Source: Petaurus breviceps papuanus
Taxonomy: Eukaryota; Chordata; Mammalia; Diprotodontia; Petauridae
Reading direction: 5' to 3'
DNA length: 64,000 bases
Assembly (NCBI GenBank): GCA_028583685.1
Contig: JAMXIF010001253.1
Span: forward strand, 68,727,754-68,791,753
The notes below the pieces were generated by a model. That model made no database searches, was not told the DNA's origin, and was given only the letters and a program-made list of their open reading frames with translations. How positions within the stretch are numbered: the first letter of the stretch is position 1; each line of letters starts with the position of its first letter. A program made the translations under genes and the position numbers. Positions 10,620 to 21,230 of this stretch are shown here, piece by piece.

Positions 10620-12080
10620 TAGTTGTGGTTCGAAGTCCAGCCCTCTCGACCAGTATAAAAGTCAGGTAGAAGAGAAACAGAAGAAAGGTTTTCCCCAACT
10701 TCAATTCATATAAAGGCTCACTGTTAACAAATAGAAGAATCAGCTGCCTCCATGAGGAGTGAGCCAACAAACAATAGCTTCCTTTAAATCAATTTCCTCC
10801 ATTAACTGTAATGAGAAAGGAATATTTGCTGAAGTTGGAGAAATAACAACATGAACAGGATAAGAAAAAGCTAATAACCCTAAAATCACCATTTGTCAAG
10901 TAAACGCCATCTGTAGGCATATTCGTTTATCTGGCCTTTCTGATGTCAACTAGGCAATCACATATGAAGGGTGCTTTTATTGAAAATAGATTCTAAAATT
11001 AATAACTTAAGTAGTTCTGGGTCTAGTGGCCAAAGTTTGGCATTCCAACCACCTTAGGAAGAAAATATGAATAAATCAATTTGCATTGAAAAGCTCCTTC
11101 ATGAAGCTGGCTGGGCAATGTGGCGGGTATCCCAGCCTGTTCAGAGGAGCAGAAGATGAGCTTTGTTTTGCAGAAGACTGCTTGGTCCCAGTTGAATAAT
11201 CTGCTGGTACTCACTGTTAGCAAAGCAGTAAATAGATTATGGGTAAACAGATATTAACATTCTGATTAAACATTTTAAAACCTCACACCCATATTTAAAT
11301 ACACACAGAGACAAAAAATCATGTTAGGCTGAGGGAGCTCTTAGTATTCTCATTCTTGGAACCAATTCTACCCTTAATTGCTATATATAGATCCATAGCC
11401 TGAAATGCATATCAGCCACACATTTACCAGAAGCAAACCTTCTAAACTCTCTTACTCTGGCCTAGTCTAAGGTTCTTAACAACATTCTAATACAGAACCA
11501 AATTCAATTGGATAACTGACCTAGCTCTACGATTACTAACCAACTTTACTTTTTATGATTATTCAATTACTGTTTCTTATCCCCACGTATTTCCTTTGGA
11601 AAAAGACCAGGCTACAGAGTCATCTTTTTATACCAACCATAAAAATACAGTCTTCTTGGAAAGATTCCCTCTAGTTTCCTTAAGATCCACTGATTGAAAA
11701 ATTTAAAGAAAAGTCACAATGAAAGAGATATTTTTAATAAGCTTTCTGGGTTTGAAATCTTGGTGTGAAGCCTAAAAGCTTACTAGGCCACAAACATTTT
11801 TAAAACAATATTATCTTTCTGTGTCACTTTTAGTATTATAACAAGTGAGAATCACAAATAATGAATTCATAAGTAATACCTATAATACATATTATAGTAA
11901 ACAACATTGACCTTCTTTACTATTTGGAGTCTCCACAAGTTATTCCTAGGTGCAGATGGAGAACCCTACCCTGGGGAGCTTGTGACATGGGGGCATGAAA
12001 GATAAAAAGCTGATCCAGGAGATGTGGGACTGAGGTCTTCAGAATTCTGTCTAGACAGATGAGATCCCTTCTATTTCCAG
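10620..12080. other. No recognisable feature
   Basis: Largely repeat-free by eye, about 1.5-3 kb downstream of the STARD13-type exon on the gene strand. No open frame worth calling. Intronic enhancers here would not be visible without alignment. Confidence 0.35.
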
Positions 12081-12989
12081 GTCATGCTTAATGCCTGAGG
12101 ATGGAGTGAGCAGGTTGGATGCATGTAAGGGCAGCACACTCTTAACAAACTATCTGCCTTCCAGTTTAACCAGAGGAGAACATCCCCTTGGGTGGGTGGA
12201 AGCAATTGGCAAATCCTTCCATTTCTCTTTGACATTTCCTTTCTCCCCCCACCCCCAAAGTGGAGATCTTTCTCATAGAGCAGATGCCCACCATCTTTCC
12301 ACACATTCTTCTCCTTTGCCATATGTTGTCTTGCACCTTTTGGGTCACTGCCCACCTCAGGCAATGATGACAGTAAGTCAAAGATGATAAAGCCCCAACA
12401 ACCCCTGACAAAATAGGCTTGTTTGTTTAGACCAATTTTCATGGTTACCCCAGAAGCCCATCAAGGCACCCGTCAATCCTTTAAACCTTTCCATAACATG
12501 TGCTGAACTTCTGATTATTAAGCACATCCTATCCTTTAACATTTAAGGAGAGGGGAGGAGGCACACACTATTTGAAATTCCCAGTGATTTCAGCTTTGAA
12601 GTAAGGCTTTCTTCAGTGACCTAAGTAACCTCAGAGTTTTAGCCCTAAGAATAAGGACAGGACACCTGGTAGGGGAAGGGCAAGAACCACCTACTGTTTC
12701 TGGCACTGGGTAATGGGTGGGGGGGTGCAGTACTAATCCTCTTATAGGTTGTAAAAGATTCCTTGACTGGTAAAAGTCCTCTCCACTCTCCACCCATGTG
12801 CTCTCTCCCCCACCTTCCTTTTGATGAGGACTGTACATTCTAAGAGAACAGGAGATTCCTTTTGCTTGCTACTGCTCTGTGTGTGTGTGTTTTCCTTCAC
12901 TTGAACTCTGAAATTCTCCTGGACCACCAACCCATTCACCTGTCTCTTTTCTTCTCTGCTCCCAAATACCAAGTACAGAGTTTAAAGCT
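12081..12989. other. Repeat-free shoulder of the CpG region
   Basis: Moderate GC, C- and G-rich runs (for example 12244-12258 and 12717-12724), and overlapping frames on both strands none of which shows codon bias or a known motif. Read as intron 1 next to the promoter. Confidence 0.35.
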
Positions 12990-13446
12990 AACCCCGAGGA
13001 GCGTTTATCCTCTTCTCCCAGTACGTCCCCACTCCTTAAACTTGCCTTCCCAGTACTCGTTTCTGAAGGCAACCTGCCCGGCGCTAGGGAAGTCTTGACA
13101 AAGTTGGGCAAAGGGAAGCGGTTGAAGAGCCCCGAGGGGCAGTTCAGGATATTAATTCTATGAGATCGCTAGGGGAGGAGGGTTGGGAAGGGGGCATTCA
13201 GCCGGCTGTAGGGGGAAGGGGAACAGCCTGGGGAGAGCGCCCACAAGGAATCTCCTCCAGGTAACCCCCCGCATCCTGTGCGCCCTGGGGAGCGCATACG
13301 GCTAGTTGGGGAGCGCAGGCGGCTAGCAGCTGTGCCCACCCTCCCGCGAGCTTACTGGGGCTGCGGGGCTGGGTTGGCACCAGGGCTGTCAGAGAGCCCG
13401 CCGACTGTGGGGGGCGCGGAGCAGGGACTTACTTCAGTGTGAAGCT

Positions 13447-13473
13447 GGGGGAGGGGAGGGGACGGGAGGAGGG
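13447..13473 (+). promoter_or_regulatory. G-quadruplex-prone run in intron 1 near the exon
   Basis: The plus strand carries runs of 5, 4, 4, 3, 2 and 3 G separated by one or two bases. This meets the usual four-run G4 pattern. It is about 170 bp into the intron and G-rich on the template strand. No function is shown. Confidence 0.5.
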
Positions 13474-13543
13474 AAAGAAGAGTTAGTAAACAAGATACTT
13501 TAAAAAAAAAAAGTACCCACCAAAAACCTGAGCTAAGAAAACT

Positions 13544-13567
13544 GGGGGGTGGGGGTGGAGGAGGGGG
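13544..13567 (+). promoter_or_regulatory. Second G-quadruplex-prone run in intron 1
   Basis: Runs of 6, 5, 2 and 5 G on the plus strand, split by single T or short spacers. It lies about 75 bp downstream of the donor on the template strand. With the 13447-13473 run it makes a paired G-rich block just after exon 1. Confidence 0.45.
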
Positions 13568-13633
13568 AGTAAAGAGCGGGTAGGGAATCCTATGTAGCCA
13601 GAGCTCACGTCTCCCCCCACAAATCTCAGCGGG

Positions 13634-13639
13634 ACTGAC
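13634..13639 (-). other. Splice donor of the STARD13-type first exon
   Basis: Read on the minus strand the junction is CAG|GTCAGT, close to the mammalian donor consensus. It falls exactly where protein similarity to the DLC-family N-terminus stops (after RERRLA plus one base). Agreement of the homology edge, consensus and phase is the main support for a real exon. Confidence 0.75.
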
Positions 13640-13763
13640 CTGCCAGCCGTCTCTCTCTGACATTTTTCCACAACAAATCCCAGGCTTTGGAAGTGGAGTC
13701 CCGTAACTGCTCACTGATTGATCTCCTGAGCTGGGGTTTCAGAGGTTTCCGCTTGCTGGTCAT
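13640..13763 (-). CDS. STARD13: Alternative first coding exon of a DLC-family RhoGAP, most likely STARD13 (partial)
   Basis: The ATG is at 13763-13761, with A at -3. The exon encodes 41 residues starting MTSKRKPLKPQLRRSISEQL and ending AWDLLWKNVRERRLA, plus one base of the next codon. From memory this matches the short-isoform N-terminus of human STARD13 (MTSRRKSAKLQLRRSISEQL...). STARD13 is a cytoplasmic Rho GTPase-activating protein with SAM, RhoGAP and START domains. The exon ends in CAG|GTCAGT (donor at 13639-13634) in phase 1. That phase lets GCA-G join an exon starting AG-ATT-GAA to give A-E-I-E, the family's SAM-domain entry. LRRSIS is a basic phosphosite-like motif (inference). The open frame continues 5' to 13823, but that codon is TTG, so the ATG at 13763 is preferred. 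The next exons lie beyond base 1. DLC1 or STARD8 are less likely alternatives. Confidence 0.75.
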
Positions 13764-13981
13764 TTTAGATCCGTCTGCATAACGACCAGGCTCCCCACCG
13801 CCACCCCCAGCTCTCTCCCGCAATCAGTCTCTTAGCAATTGCCGAAAGAGAGCGCCTCTTTCTCGGAGTCCCAGGACCCGCAGCAGGGGCCACACATGGA
13901 TCTGCCCAACCAACCTCCTGCACTTGTAGTCTCCACACATCAGAAAGGCAGGGAGGCGTTTTCACTGGGACCGCACCGCAT
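13764..13981 (-). other. Putative 5' leader with three short upstream ORFs
   Basis: Reading 5'->3' on the minus strand there are three ATG-started ORFs: 13981-13940 (13 residues, MRCGPSENASLPF), 13897-13832 (21 residues, MCGPCCGSWDSEKEALSFGN then C), and 13780-13760 (6 residues, MQTDLK). The stop of the last one (TGA, 13762-13760) overlaps the main start as ATGA. Whether the first two are transcribed depends on the unknown start site. Confidence 0.45.
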
Positions 13982-14105
13982 GGCTAACCTGTACGCTTCA
14001 TCAACTCTAAGGCTCCATTTCCCCACTTTCCCTGTTGTTCCCTCCCCTCCCAGCTCCTCTCTCTGGGTCTGTCTAGAGTCCCTGATTCCTTCCAGGACCG
14101 TGCTC

Positions 14106-14147
14106 TCCTCTCTCTCTCTCTCTTTCTTCCCTCCCTCCCTCCGGAGC
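14106..14147. repeat. CT/CCTT-rich tract
   Basis: Pyrimidine run made of CT and CCCT units. On the gene strand it is a GA-rich tract just upstream of the putative start region, a common feature near CpG promoters. Confidence 0.6.
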
Positions 14148-14589
14148 TTAAGAGTCTGGACCAGATGTGCAGCAACTTAGAGAGTTTCCACCACCCTTAT
14201 TCAATTTCACTCGCAGAGCACAGGGGGCTCTACTCCTTTCTCCTCCTTCTACCTATTTCTTGATTTCCTGTATTTTTCTGCCTAAAAGACTTTTAAAACG
14301 TTTAAACAATGTACCCTAGCTGGCCTCCCTAAAATTGTAACTATCACTGTTCTCCTGTGTTCGTGCCACGTGATATCAATTATTTTAACTGCCATCCTGT
14401 TGTCTTGAATTCATTTGGGACTTCATGATAATTTGGGGAGAAGGGTGTTTTTCAGGTGTGGTGCTTGAATCATGATGCAGCCGTTAACTTTTTCACGTTT
14501 TTTTTTTTAATCTATCACTAGACTTGCATGAGAGGAAACAAGCAAAATTTTGCATTTTGAATAAATAGAAAATAAGCAGCAGCATGAAA

Positions 14590-14815
14590 CAGCAGAGAGA
14601 GAACTATCCTCAAAGCTAGGAAGCCTTTGGATTCAAGTTCCACCCCTGGTCCAAGCTATCTGTGTGACCTTGGACAAGTCACTTATCCTCTCAATGGCAT
14701 TATATATAATATATATCTATATATAATAATATAATATAATACATAAAAATATAGACCTTAACTTCCTGATCTGCATTGAGAGAGGGAAATTCCTCACTGG
14801 GAGTTACTTATACAA
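14590..14815 (+). mobile_element. THER-type SINE interrupted by an AT repeat
   Basis: 'tgtgtgaccttggacaagtc' and 'acttatcctctcaatggca', then a TA/AATA tract (14700-14745), then 'gatctgcattgagagaggga' and 'aattcctcactgggagttac'. Confidence 0.6.
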
Positions 14816-14874
14816 CAAGATTAGTAGCCTAGTTCAAAAATGAGAAAAAAAATGAATTTTTCAAAAGAAAGGTA

Positions 14875-15075
14875 GCAGTGGCATGGCACAGTGGATAAAA
14901 GGTTGATCTTGAAGGCAGGGAGAGCTGGGTTCAAGTCCTCCCACAGAAACTTATTGGCTGTGGTGCTCAAGACAGCTTGCCTAACTTTTCTGTGCCTCCG
15001 TAGGACTTAACCTACTAAGTCCATTATGGTTCAGATCTGCCAGTCCCTCACAGATCTTCTCTGATTGAAATGTAA
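14875..15075 (+). mobile_element. THER/MIR-type SINE
   Basis: 'atggcacagtggataaaagg', 'gagagctgggttcaagtcct' and 'tgtggtgctcaagacagctt' keep the tRNA-derived head and core order. Confidence 0.6.
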
Positions 15076-15639
15076 AAGTCAAATAGGATATGTAATCTGT
15101 TCATAAAGGGTTTTTTTACGCTATACCAAAAGATCAAGTTCTTTGTACAATTAATGAGACACATGAGGAAAGTAGTATATGAAACCAGAAGATTTTTAGT
15201 TATTGTAGCCAGTGGAAGGGGTGAACTGCACAGTACGCAGTAGGAATATAATCACTAACTTTAATATGCATTGGGGTGGGGGTGAGAAGGAAATATTTTC
15301 TGCTGGTTAGAATATTGGAAAAGGGGTATATCAAGCTCTCAGTTTGACTAGGCTTTTCAAGAAATCTATAGCAGTGTTTTGACCACGTTATTTAACTAGT
15401 CTTTTGGGACCTAATATATAAATATGTTGTATATACGTAAAATGGGTACAAGTACCACCTTCAGACTGGGGGAGGGGAGGCAATGCTCTAAAGATTACCA
15501 AGGTCATGTTTCTAAAGTGCATTAAGGTTAAGAGAAAGTCATTATTTCAATATTGGCAGCATTGAATGATCTATTTGATATAAACCTTAGGTTTGGAAAA
15601 AGTGACTGGGATACTTCAACTACCTCAGGAACGCAATCA

Positions 15640-15825
15640 TATTAGGCTCTGAGATTCAAAGACAAAAAAGCAAAAACAGTCCCTGCTTTTAAGGGGCTTC
15701 TATTTTACTGGGGCATAAAACAGGTAAACAGATATAAATATTCAGGATAATTTGAAAAGAGAATGATTGGGCTTTAACAATTAGGAAGAATTCGGAAAGG
15801 TTTCCTGCAGAAGGTGGTACATTAC
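15640..15825 (-). mobile_element. L2 3'-end fragment
   Basis: 'gagattcaaagacaaaaaag', 'acagtccctgcttttaaggg' and 'ggaaaggtttcctgcagaag' are antisense L2. Confidence 0.6.
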
Positions 15826-15839
15826 AAAGTAAAGCTAGT

Positions 15840-17120
15840 CTAATTTTTCCTTTTTTCTAAATGTCTTTCTATCAGTCTCACACGCATTGAAAAATTAACT
15901 GACATTTTCTTCTAGATCACTTTCCATATGCATTGACAATTAACGAAAAGTATTTCACTGCACATATGCTATAAATTGCTTCTGACCTGGGGTGAGGAAG
16001 CCAATAACTATCTGCAGGGCTGCCTTCTACCGAATACATTAGTTCATATTTCTAGTGGAAATTGGAAGGAAAGTCAGTAAGAACAGCCTTTATTACTTAA
16101 AAAATCCAAGTACATTCTTGTAGTTTTATTACTTACTATCCATAGCTGTGCAGACATCTGAGCTGGGTTTGAAATTCTTTTTCAAAAAAATTTTTTGGTC
16201 CTGTGCTAGTATTTTAAAGTTTTAAAATTGTTCATTGGAAGGCAATAAATCACAGATCAGAAATGGACACAAAAACAGGGAAATATGCATAGCTACAGTC
16301 CAATCCAGATTGCCTTCTGAACTTATGCCAAATACCCTTTTGATTACATCCTCTGCTTTGTATGCATGTAACTGGTAACATAAATGCTCTGCTAGGCATG
16401 GGATTTCTGTTATCTAAAGTGACTGCTATACAGTATAACAACAAAATGTTTAACAATTACATTCCCAGGGAGAAGCTGTGTTGTATTTAACTCTAAAAGA
16501 TATCCCTATTTGGATTAAACAAAGTCAGAAGCTGTAACATTATCCACACAAGTGGGGCAAGAAAGCATGGGAGCAGGCAAGTCATTTCACTGCTCATTTA
16601 GCTCCAAGGATTCCAATCCCCCTACTGTTTCCTAATCTGATATTTTTTCCCCAGAAGCCACTGAGTAGTGTTTGTCTCAAAGTAAATGGAGTTTACATAA
16701 ATGAGTAACTTAGAGATGAATTCTGGTTTTACCAATTTGTGTGGCTTCAGTTTTTCAAGTGGGAACGAATTTAGAATTAGTGAAAAGGTAAGAAAATTGA
16801 AATCACCTTGTCATTCCAGGGTCTTAAGGCTTCTATACATACAAAGCACCAAACAATTAGTTACTAATGGACTTTCTCAAGTTTGATGGACAATTTTCTT
16901 GAATGGTCAGGCCTAGTTCTCACAATTTAAAACATCTGTTGTTATATTAAAGTGAAACAAATAAAAACATAATGGTTGGTAGCAAAACATACACCTATTC
17001 TGAGTTCTTCCTTTCTTCAGTCTCCCAGCCTAGGTAATTAAGACATACCACAAACACAGCCAAAGGCAACACAGTTAAGCAGTCCTGCAAAAACCCACCC
17101 ATCTGCACCTCTTTAGCACC
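15840..17120. other. No recognisable feature
   Basis: AT-rich sequence with one or two short SINE-like scraps near 16565-16600. No exon-like frame. Confidence 0.35.
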
Positions 17121-17129
17121 TACAGCTTG

Positions 17130-17335
17130 AATACCAAATTGACTTGTGAGCTCCTTTCTCTCCTTCCTACAATAACAGCTGACACTTCATATGGCACTTT
17201 CTCTCAAGCTCCTTGAGGGCAGGATTTTGGTGTTGTGTGTTTGTGTGTGTGTGTGTGATCTTTTCCTTACATGGGGCTTTGCACAGAGTAAGGGGGCATT
17301 GTTTATCAGTTTGAAGGCTTATTGATTATTGATTG
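17130..17335 (+). mobile_element. L2 3' end, sense, with internal TG repeat
   Basis: 'tcaagctccttgagggcagg' then (TG)n at about 17235-17260, then 'atggggctttgcacagagta' and a ttgattgattga tail. These are classical L2 terminal motifs. Confidence 0.65.
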
Positions 17336-17349
17336 ATTTTTTTTGCCAA

Positions 17350-17570
17350 CCAATTTACAGAAAGCTGGCCTTTAAACCAGAAAGGCCTGTCTTCAAGTCC
17401 TGTTTCTGATGTAATTTGGCTATGTGACCCTGGATAAGTCATGACCTCTCAGTCTTCTGGGTAAGTTTGTAAGACTATATGACAGGCAGAGAGAAACTGA
17501 CCTGCATTGTAAAAGGATCTTTCTCTTACCAATATAATCACAGGTCCAGTCCCTATTCTCTGCTATCTTA
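17350..17570 (+). mobile_element. THER-type SINE
   Basis: 'ggctatgtgaccctggataa', 'gagaaactgacctgcattgt' and the tail 'accaatataatcacaggtcc'. Confidence 0.65.
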
Positions 17571-17745
17571 TTTGATCTTTGCAACGACACTAATACAGGC
17601 ATTAGTATTTCCATTTTTCAGCTGAGGAGCCTGAGTGACTTATCAGAAGTCACACATTAAGAACTGACTGAGACAGGATTTGAACCCAGGCCTCTCCTTA
17701 CCCAAGGCCCAATGTACTTTTCACTACTCTATAATGCCTCCATGA
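17570..17745 (-). mobile_element. MIR-type SINE
   Basis: 'ccatttttcagctgaggagc', 'agacaggatttgaacccagg' and 'actctataatgcctcc', the antisense core and head. Confidence 0.65.
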
Positions 17746-18289
17746 ATGATACCAGTCTTATTCCACCCCCTTCTTCCAACCCTGAATGTCTGGGTTGGTC
17801 CTATACCAAACATTATTTGAACCCATTTTATGCCTGCCTCCTTTCTTTCCACTCATTCATGGTGTCAGGTGTTACATGTCACTGAGAAGGCAATGAAGCT
17901 GATGCTAACTATCAGCAGGGCCTAAAGTCTTGGCTCAAGGAGAGTCAACCACCCCATTCCTGATGGCGCCATGCCAGGGAGCAGCTGTTCCTCAGTATTC
18001 CATGGCTAGGGGCCATCATTTCAAGCTCTGCTGCAGTGTTTTATAAAGCATTTCTTCTAACTTTCCTGCCTACAATGGCCTCATTTTAGTTCCTTACATG
18101 GTAGCAGCTTGGGTAGCTATCTATGAACCATCTCTCCAGACATCCAGACTCAGGGCAGGTATGAGCCAATGAAGATGCTTTACAGGAAACAATGCATTCT
18201 CTTGGCTACATTTCAAGACTTGAGAGTTGTCGAGTTTGCACTTTTTAAAAAAAAATGTTACATGCATTTTGTTTTGCTTTGTTTTTGGT

Positions 18290-18522
18290 CTGAAGTCATG
18301 CTTTCATTAACATGGAGAATTTCCAGTGTAGAAATTCCCTAAACACATAGAGATCAGCAACTTACTCATAACTTAAAACTCAGAGAGTTGCCTGTGGGTC
18401 TGAGAGGTTAAGTGATTGGTCTATAGTCACACAGTTAATATGTAGCAAAGACAGGCTTTGAACTCCAGGTTGTCTTGACTTCAAAAACCAGCTTTCCATG
18501 ATATCATGCTGCCTCTCTGTGT
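18290..18522 (-). mobile_element. THER-type SINE
   Basis: Starts with the reversed tail 'tgctttcattaacatggaga', then 'actcagagagttgcctgtgg', 'agtgattggtctatagtcac', 'ggctttgaactccaggttg', ending 'tgatatcatgctgcctc'. Confidence 0.65.
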
Positions 18523-18584
18523 CATATGTGGCATAAGCTAATGTGATTAATATTACCAGTGAGGAAGATGATTTCTCTCAAAGT

Positions 18585-18760
18585 CCCCCATCTCTTTTCC
18601 TGCCAGTCACCACCATTAACTCAGTCTGCCATGTCAGAAATGTTTCTGTTTGTCATCTTTGATTCTTCCCACTCCCTATCAATGTCTATTGATTCTGCCT
18701 CTGCAGTATCTCTAGGACCCATTCATTCCCTCATCACAACCCACTTGGACTTGTGTGGTA
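18585..18760 (+). mobile_element. L2 fragment, sense
   Basis: 'tctttgattcttcccactcc' and 'tattgattctgcctctgcag' resemble the L2 coding strand near the RT C-terminal region (LDSSHSLSM-like frame). Confidence 0.5.
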
Positions 18761-18764
18761 ATCT

Positions 18765-19090
18765 CTTTCTGAAAATACATTTTTATTGCTATCTTTTGTT
18801 TATACATATCCTAGATTTTTCTCCATATCCCCTCTCCCAGAGAGCCACCCCTTATAATAAATGATTCTTGAAGGAGGAAGAAGAGAAAAAAAAGTTGATC
18901 AAAGTTGATCAACACATTGAAAAAAAATCTGGTTCTGTAATGTAGTGTTCCACACACATGGACCCTGCCCTCTACAAAGAAAAGGAAGTATCTTCTTATA
19001 TCTTGTGGGGGGGGGGTCAATCTTGTTCTTTATAATTATGCATCATTCATTTTAAAATTGTTTTTGGTGGTTCTATTTATAGCAACAAAA
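18765..19090 (-). mobile_element. L1-type 3' UTR-like fragment
   Basis: 'atatcccctctcccagagag', 'ttgatcaacacattgaaaaa', 'gtgttccacacacatggacc' and 'cttgttctttataattatgc' match a common marsupial repeat I associate with the L1 3' UTR in antisense. It contains a small tandem duplication of aaagttgatc. Class assignment is from memory. Confidence 0.45.
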
Positions 19091-19094
19091 ACAA

Positions 19095-19335
19095 ATAATT
19101 AGCATTTATATATTTCCTGCTTTGTGTCAGGTTCTGTACCAAATGTTTTACAAATATTATTTTATCCTTAAAATAATACTGGGAGGTTGGTGCTATTATA
19201 CTCCCTATTTAACAATTGAGGAAACTGAGACAGAGGTTAAGTGAATTACCAGGGTAGCACAGCTATAGTAAGTGTCTGAGGTGGGATTTGAACTCAGATC
19301 TTCTTGGCTCCAGTCCTAATTCTATATCTACTGTT
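19095..19335 (-). mobile_element. MIR core-SINE
   Basis: 'tttgtgtcaggttctgtacc', 'aattgaggaaactgagacag' and 'gggatttgaactcagatctt'. Nearly full length. Confidence 0.7.
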
Positions 19336-19439
19336 ATAAGCACTGGATTCATGGCTCTGGCTACTTCAGTTTGCATATATTCATGAAAATCTTTCCATTT
19401 CTTTCTAAATTATTCTGTAGTTACTTCTTAATAGTCCTT

Positions 19440-20110
19440 TCTAAATTTCATACTTCCTCCTCTTCAGTCTGTCTTCCATACCACTACCAGTCTAGATCCA
19501 GCTATGTCATTCCTCTGCTCAAAAATCAACAGTACCACCTTGATGCCCACAGTGCCAATTGACTGACATTCAAATACCTTCACTTACAGTTCTCCCCTAC
19601 ACTCTAAGCTCCTTCTGTATTGGACTCTGAATTTCTAACATACTTTCCCAGCTCACAGACATTATATTCTTTATACCTGAATTTATTATACCTCCCTCTT
19701 CCTCTTTGCCTTTTGAATTTTCACCCATCTGAACTGAACCAATTTAAATTCTTCTTATAGTAAATGTTATCTCTTCTGTGAATCCTTTGTTGACTTCCCC
19801 AATACCACCCCAGTTGATAATTATCTTCTTTGTGTACTTTGTTCTACATATTTCTATTGCATCTATCATTCAATATTGCATACTTCAATTTTTTGTGTTT
19901 GGGTCTTTTCTCCCAGAAAGTATACAATATAGTCTCCATGAGGCCAGGGATAATGTCCCATATAAACTTGGTGTCACCTTGACACATAGCCCAGTACTCT
20001 ATAACTTTGGTCAACATAACCAATTTGCCATTGTCCCCATGGATAAATTAACTGTTATTCTTTCTTTAGCTTCCTTTCCCCTTCTTTGTCAACTAGAATG
20101 TCTTTAGATA
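19440..20110 (+). mobile_element. L2 LINE 3' region, sense
   Basis: 'agctatgtcattcctctgctc', 'cagttctcccctacactcta', 'ctgtgaatcctttgttgact' and 'ctccatgaggccagggataa' keep the order of the L2 3' UTR. Broken coding remnants only. Confidence 0.6.
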
Positions 20111-20369
20111 GTTAGATGCCTTGGTTGCAGGCTGCTGTGACAGCTGTCAGTTCTTTATTGCTAATGAAAACCCTTGGCTGTGTATAGGGATTCCATGGTG
20201 TGTATACCTTGAGAACATATAGTAACTTCAAATATATAGCAAGTCTTTGCTGATATTCATGGACTCTTTAGTCCAAGAGTTTCCTAGGGGCTTGAAAATA
20301 TCCTACAGCAGCCATCAGAACCTTCCTCCACCTCCCACCCCCACCTTTTTTTGCATGGGAGAATCATGG

Positions 20370-20505
20370 AGGAGAGGGGAAGGCCCTGGGCTTGGAATCA
20401 GAAAACATGGATTTCAGTCTCATCACTACCACTTATTGTGTTCTCTTGATCTGAGAAATCAAGAGATCAGACTAGATGTCTGCTAATGTTCTTTCCATCT
20501 TGAAC
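20370..20505 (+). mobile_element. MIR core-SINE
   Basis: 'ggccctgggcttggaatcag', 'ttctcttgatctgagaaatc' and 'agatcagactagatgtctgc'. Confidence 0.6.
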
Positions 20506-20529
20506 ATGCATAATTCTTTATCCTTAAGC

Positions 20530-20765
20530 ATGTCTACTCAATTTGGATCAACATTCACTCATCCTTTACTCACCAAGTAGCTACATTGGGGAAGATCTTT
20601 TGGTTGTCTCAGAGGAAAATAGACGATTCAGATATGGTCTCTGCACTCAAGAAAGTTCCATGCTAGTAGGGAGATATAATTCAACTATACTCATAAAATA
20701 ATAACTTTAATGTAGAATGTAATATGAGTATAAGAAAGATAAAAAGTGGTAAGTAGACCTGGGAG
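20530..20765 (-). mobile_element. L2-like fragment
   Basis: 'tcatcctttactcaccaagtag', 'atggtctctgcactcaagaa' and 'agtagggagatataattc' resemble a diverged antisense L2 end. Confidence 0.4.
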
Positions 20766-20969
20766 ATTCAAGGTTATTTTCAACTGTGGGAATCTGGGAA
20801 AGGTACATGGAAGGATAGGTATGATTTCAATAGGTAGAGATGACAGGAAGAGGATGAGGGAGGATATTCCGTGGTCCAGGAACAATACAAATATATGGAG
20901 AGACGACTGGCCACACAACCCTATTTTATTTGATGGGTGATGTGGAGTAGAGGGGAAAGAAAGGGAATA

Positions 20970-21230
20970 AATATCTATATAGTATCTATGTGCTAAGCAC
21001 TTTTTAGAAATAGCATCTCATTTAATCCTCACAACAATCCTATGAGATAGGTTCTATTATTATTATTCCCATTTTACAGTTGAGGACTCTGAGGCAAGCA
21101 AAGATTAAGGGACTTGCTCAGGGTCACACAGCTACTAAGTGTCTAGGGCTGGCTTGAACTCAGGAAGACTCATCTTCCTGACTCCCCAGCCAAGCACTCT
21201 CTCCACTGTCACCTAGCTGCCTCAATAAGA
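20970..21230 (-). mobile_element. MIR-type SINE, near full length
   Basis: 'tatgtgctaagcacttttta', 'ttaatcctcacaacaatcct', 'cccattttacagttgagga', 'gctcagggtcacacagctac' and 'cactgtcacctagctgcctc'. Tail to head, minus orientation. Confidence 0.75.

Larger units (their letters stand above)
1..13639 (-). other. Start of the STARD13-type first intron
   Basis: Transcription from the 13.6-kb exon runs toward base 1. I searched by eye for the SAM-entry exon (IEAKEACDWLRA-like) on the minus strand and did not see it, so the intron probably exceeds 13.6 kb. Long 5' introns are normal in this gene family. The repeats listed below 13.6 kb would be intronic. Confidence 0.5.
12990..14000. promoter_or_regulatory. 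CpG-rich promoter region of the STARD13-type short isoform
   Basis: The most GC- and CpG-rich kilobase of the window, in otherwise AT-rich DNA. It surrounds the minus-strand exon at 13640-13763 and is free of recognisable SINEs or LINEs. No TATA box is obvious, which fits a dispersed CpG-type promoter. CT/GA-rich tracts lie just upstream on the gene strand (14106-14147). The transcription start cannot be placed from sequence; roughly 13850-14200 is plausible (inference). Confidence 0.6.

Noticed and set aside
13352-13714. 120-codon minus-strand frame overlapping the exon
   Set aside because: Different frame from the recognised exon, composed of Pro and Ser runs from G/C tracts.
13764-13823. 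20-residue N-terminal extension of the STARD13-type exon
   Set aside because: The extended frame begins with TTG, not ATG; the family's protein starts at the downstream Met with a good context.
13839-14180. 113-codon plus-strand frame in the CpG region
   Set aside because: GC-rich promoter DNA often stays open; it is antisense to the exon leader and has no recognisable motif.
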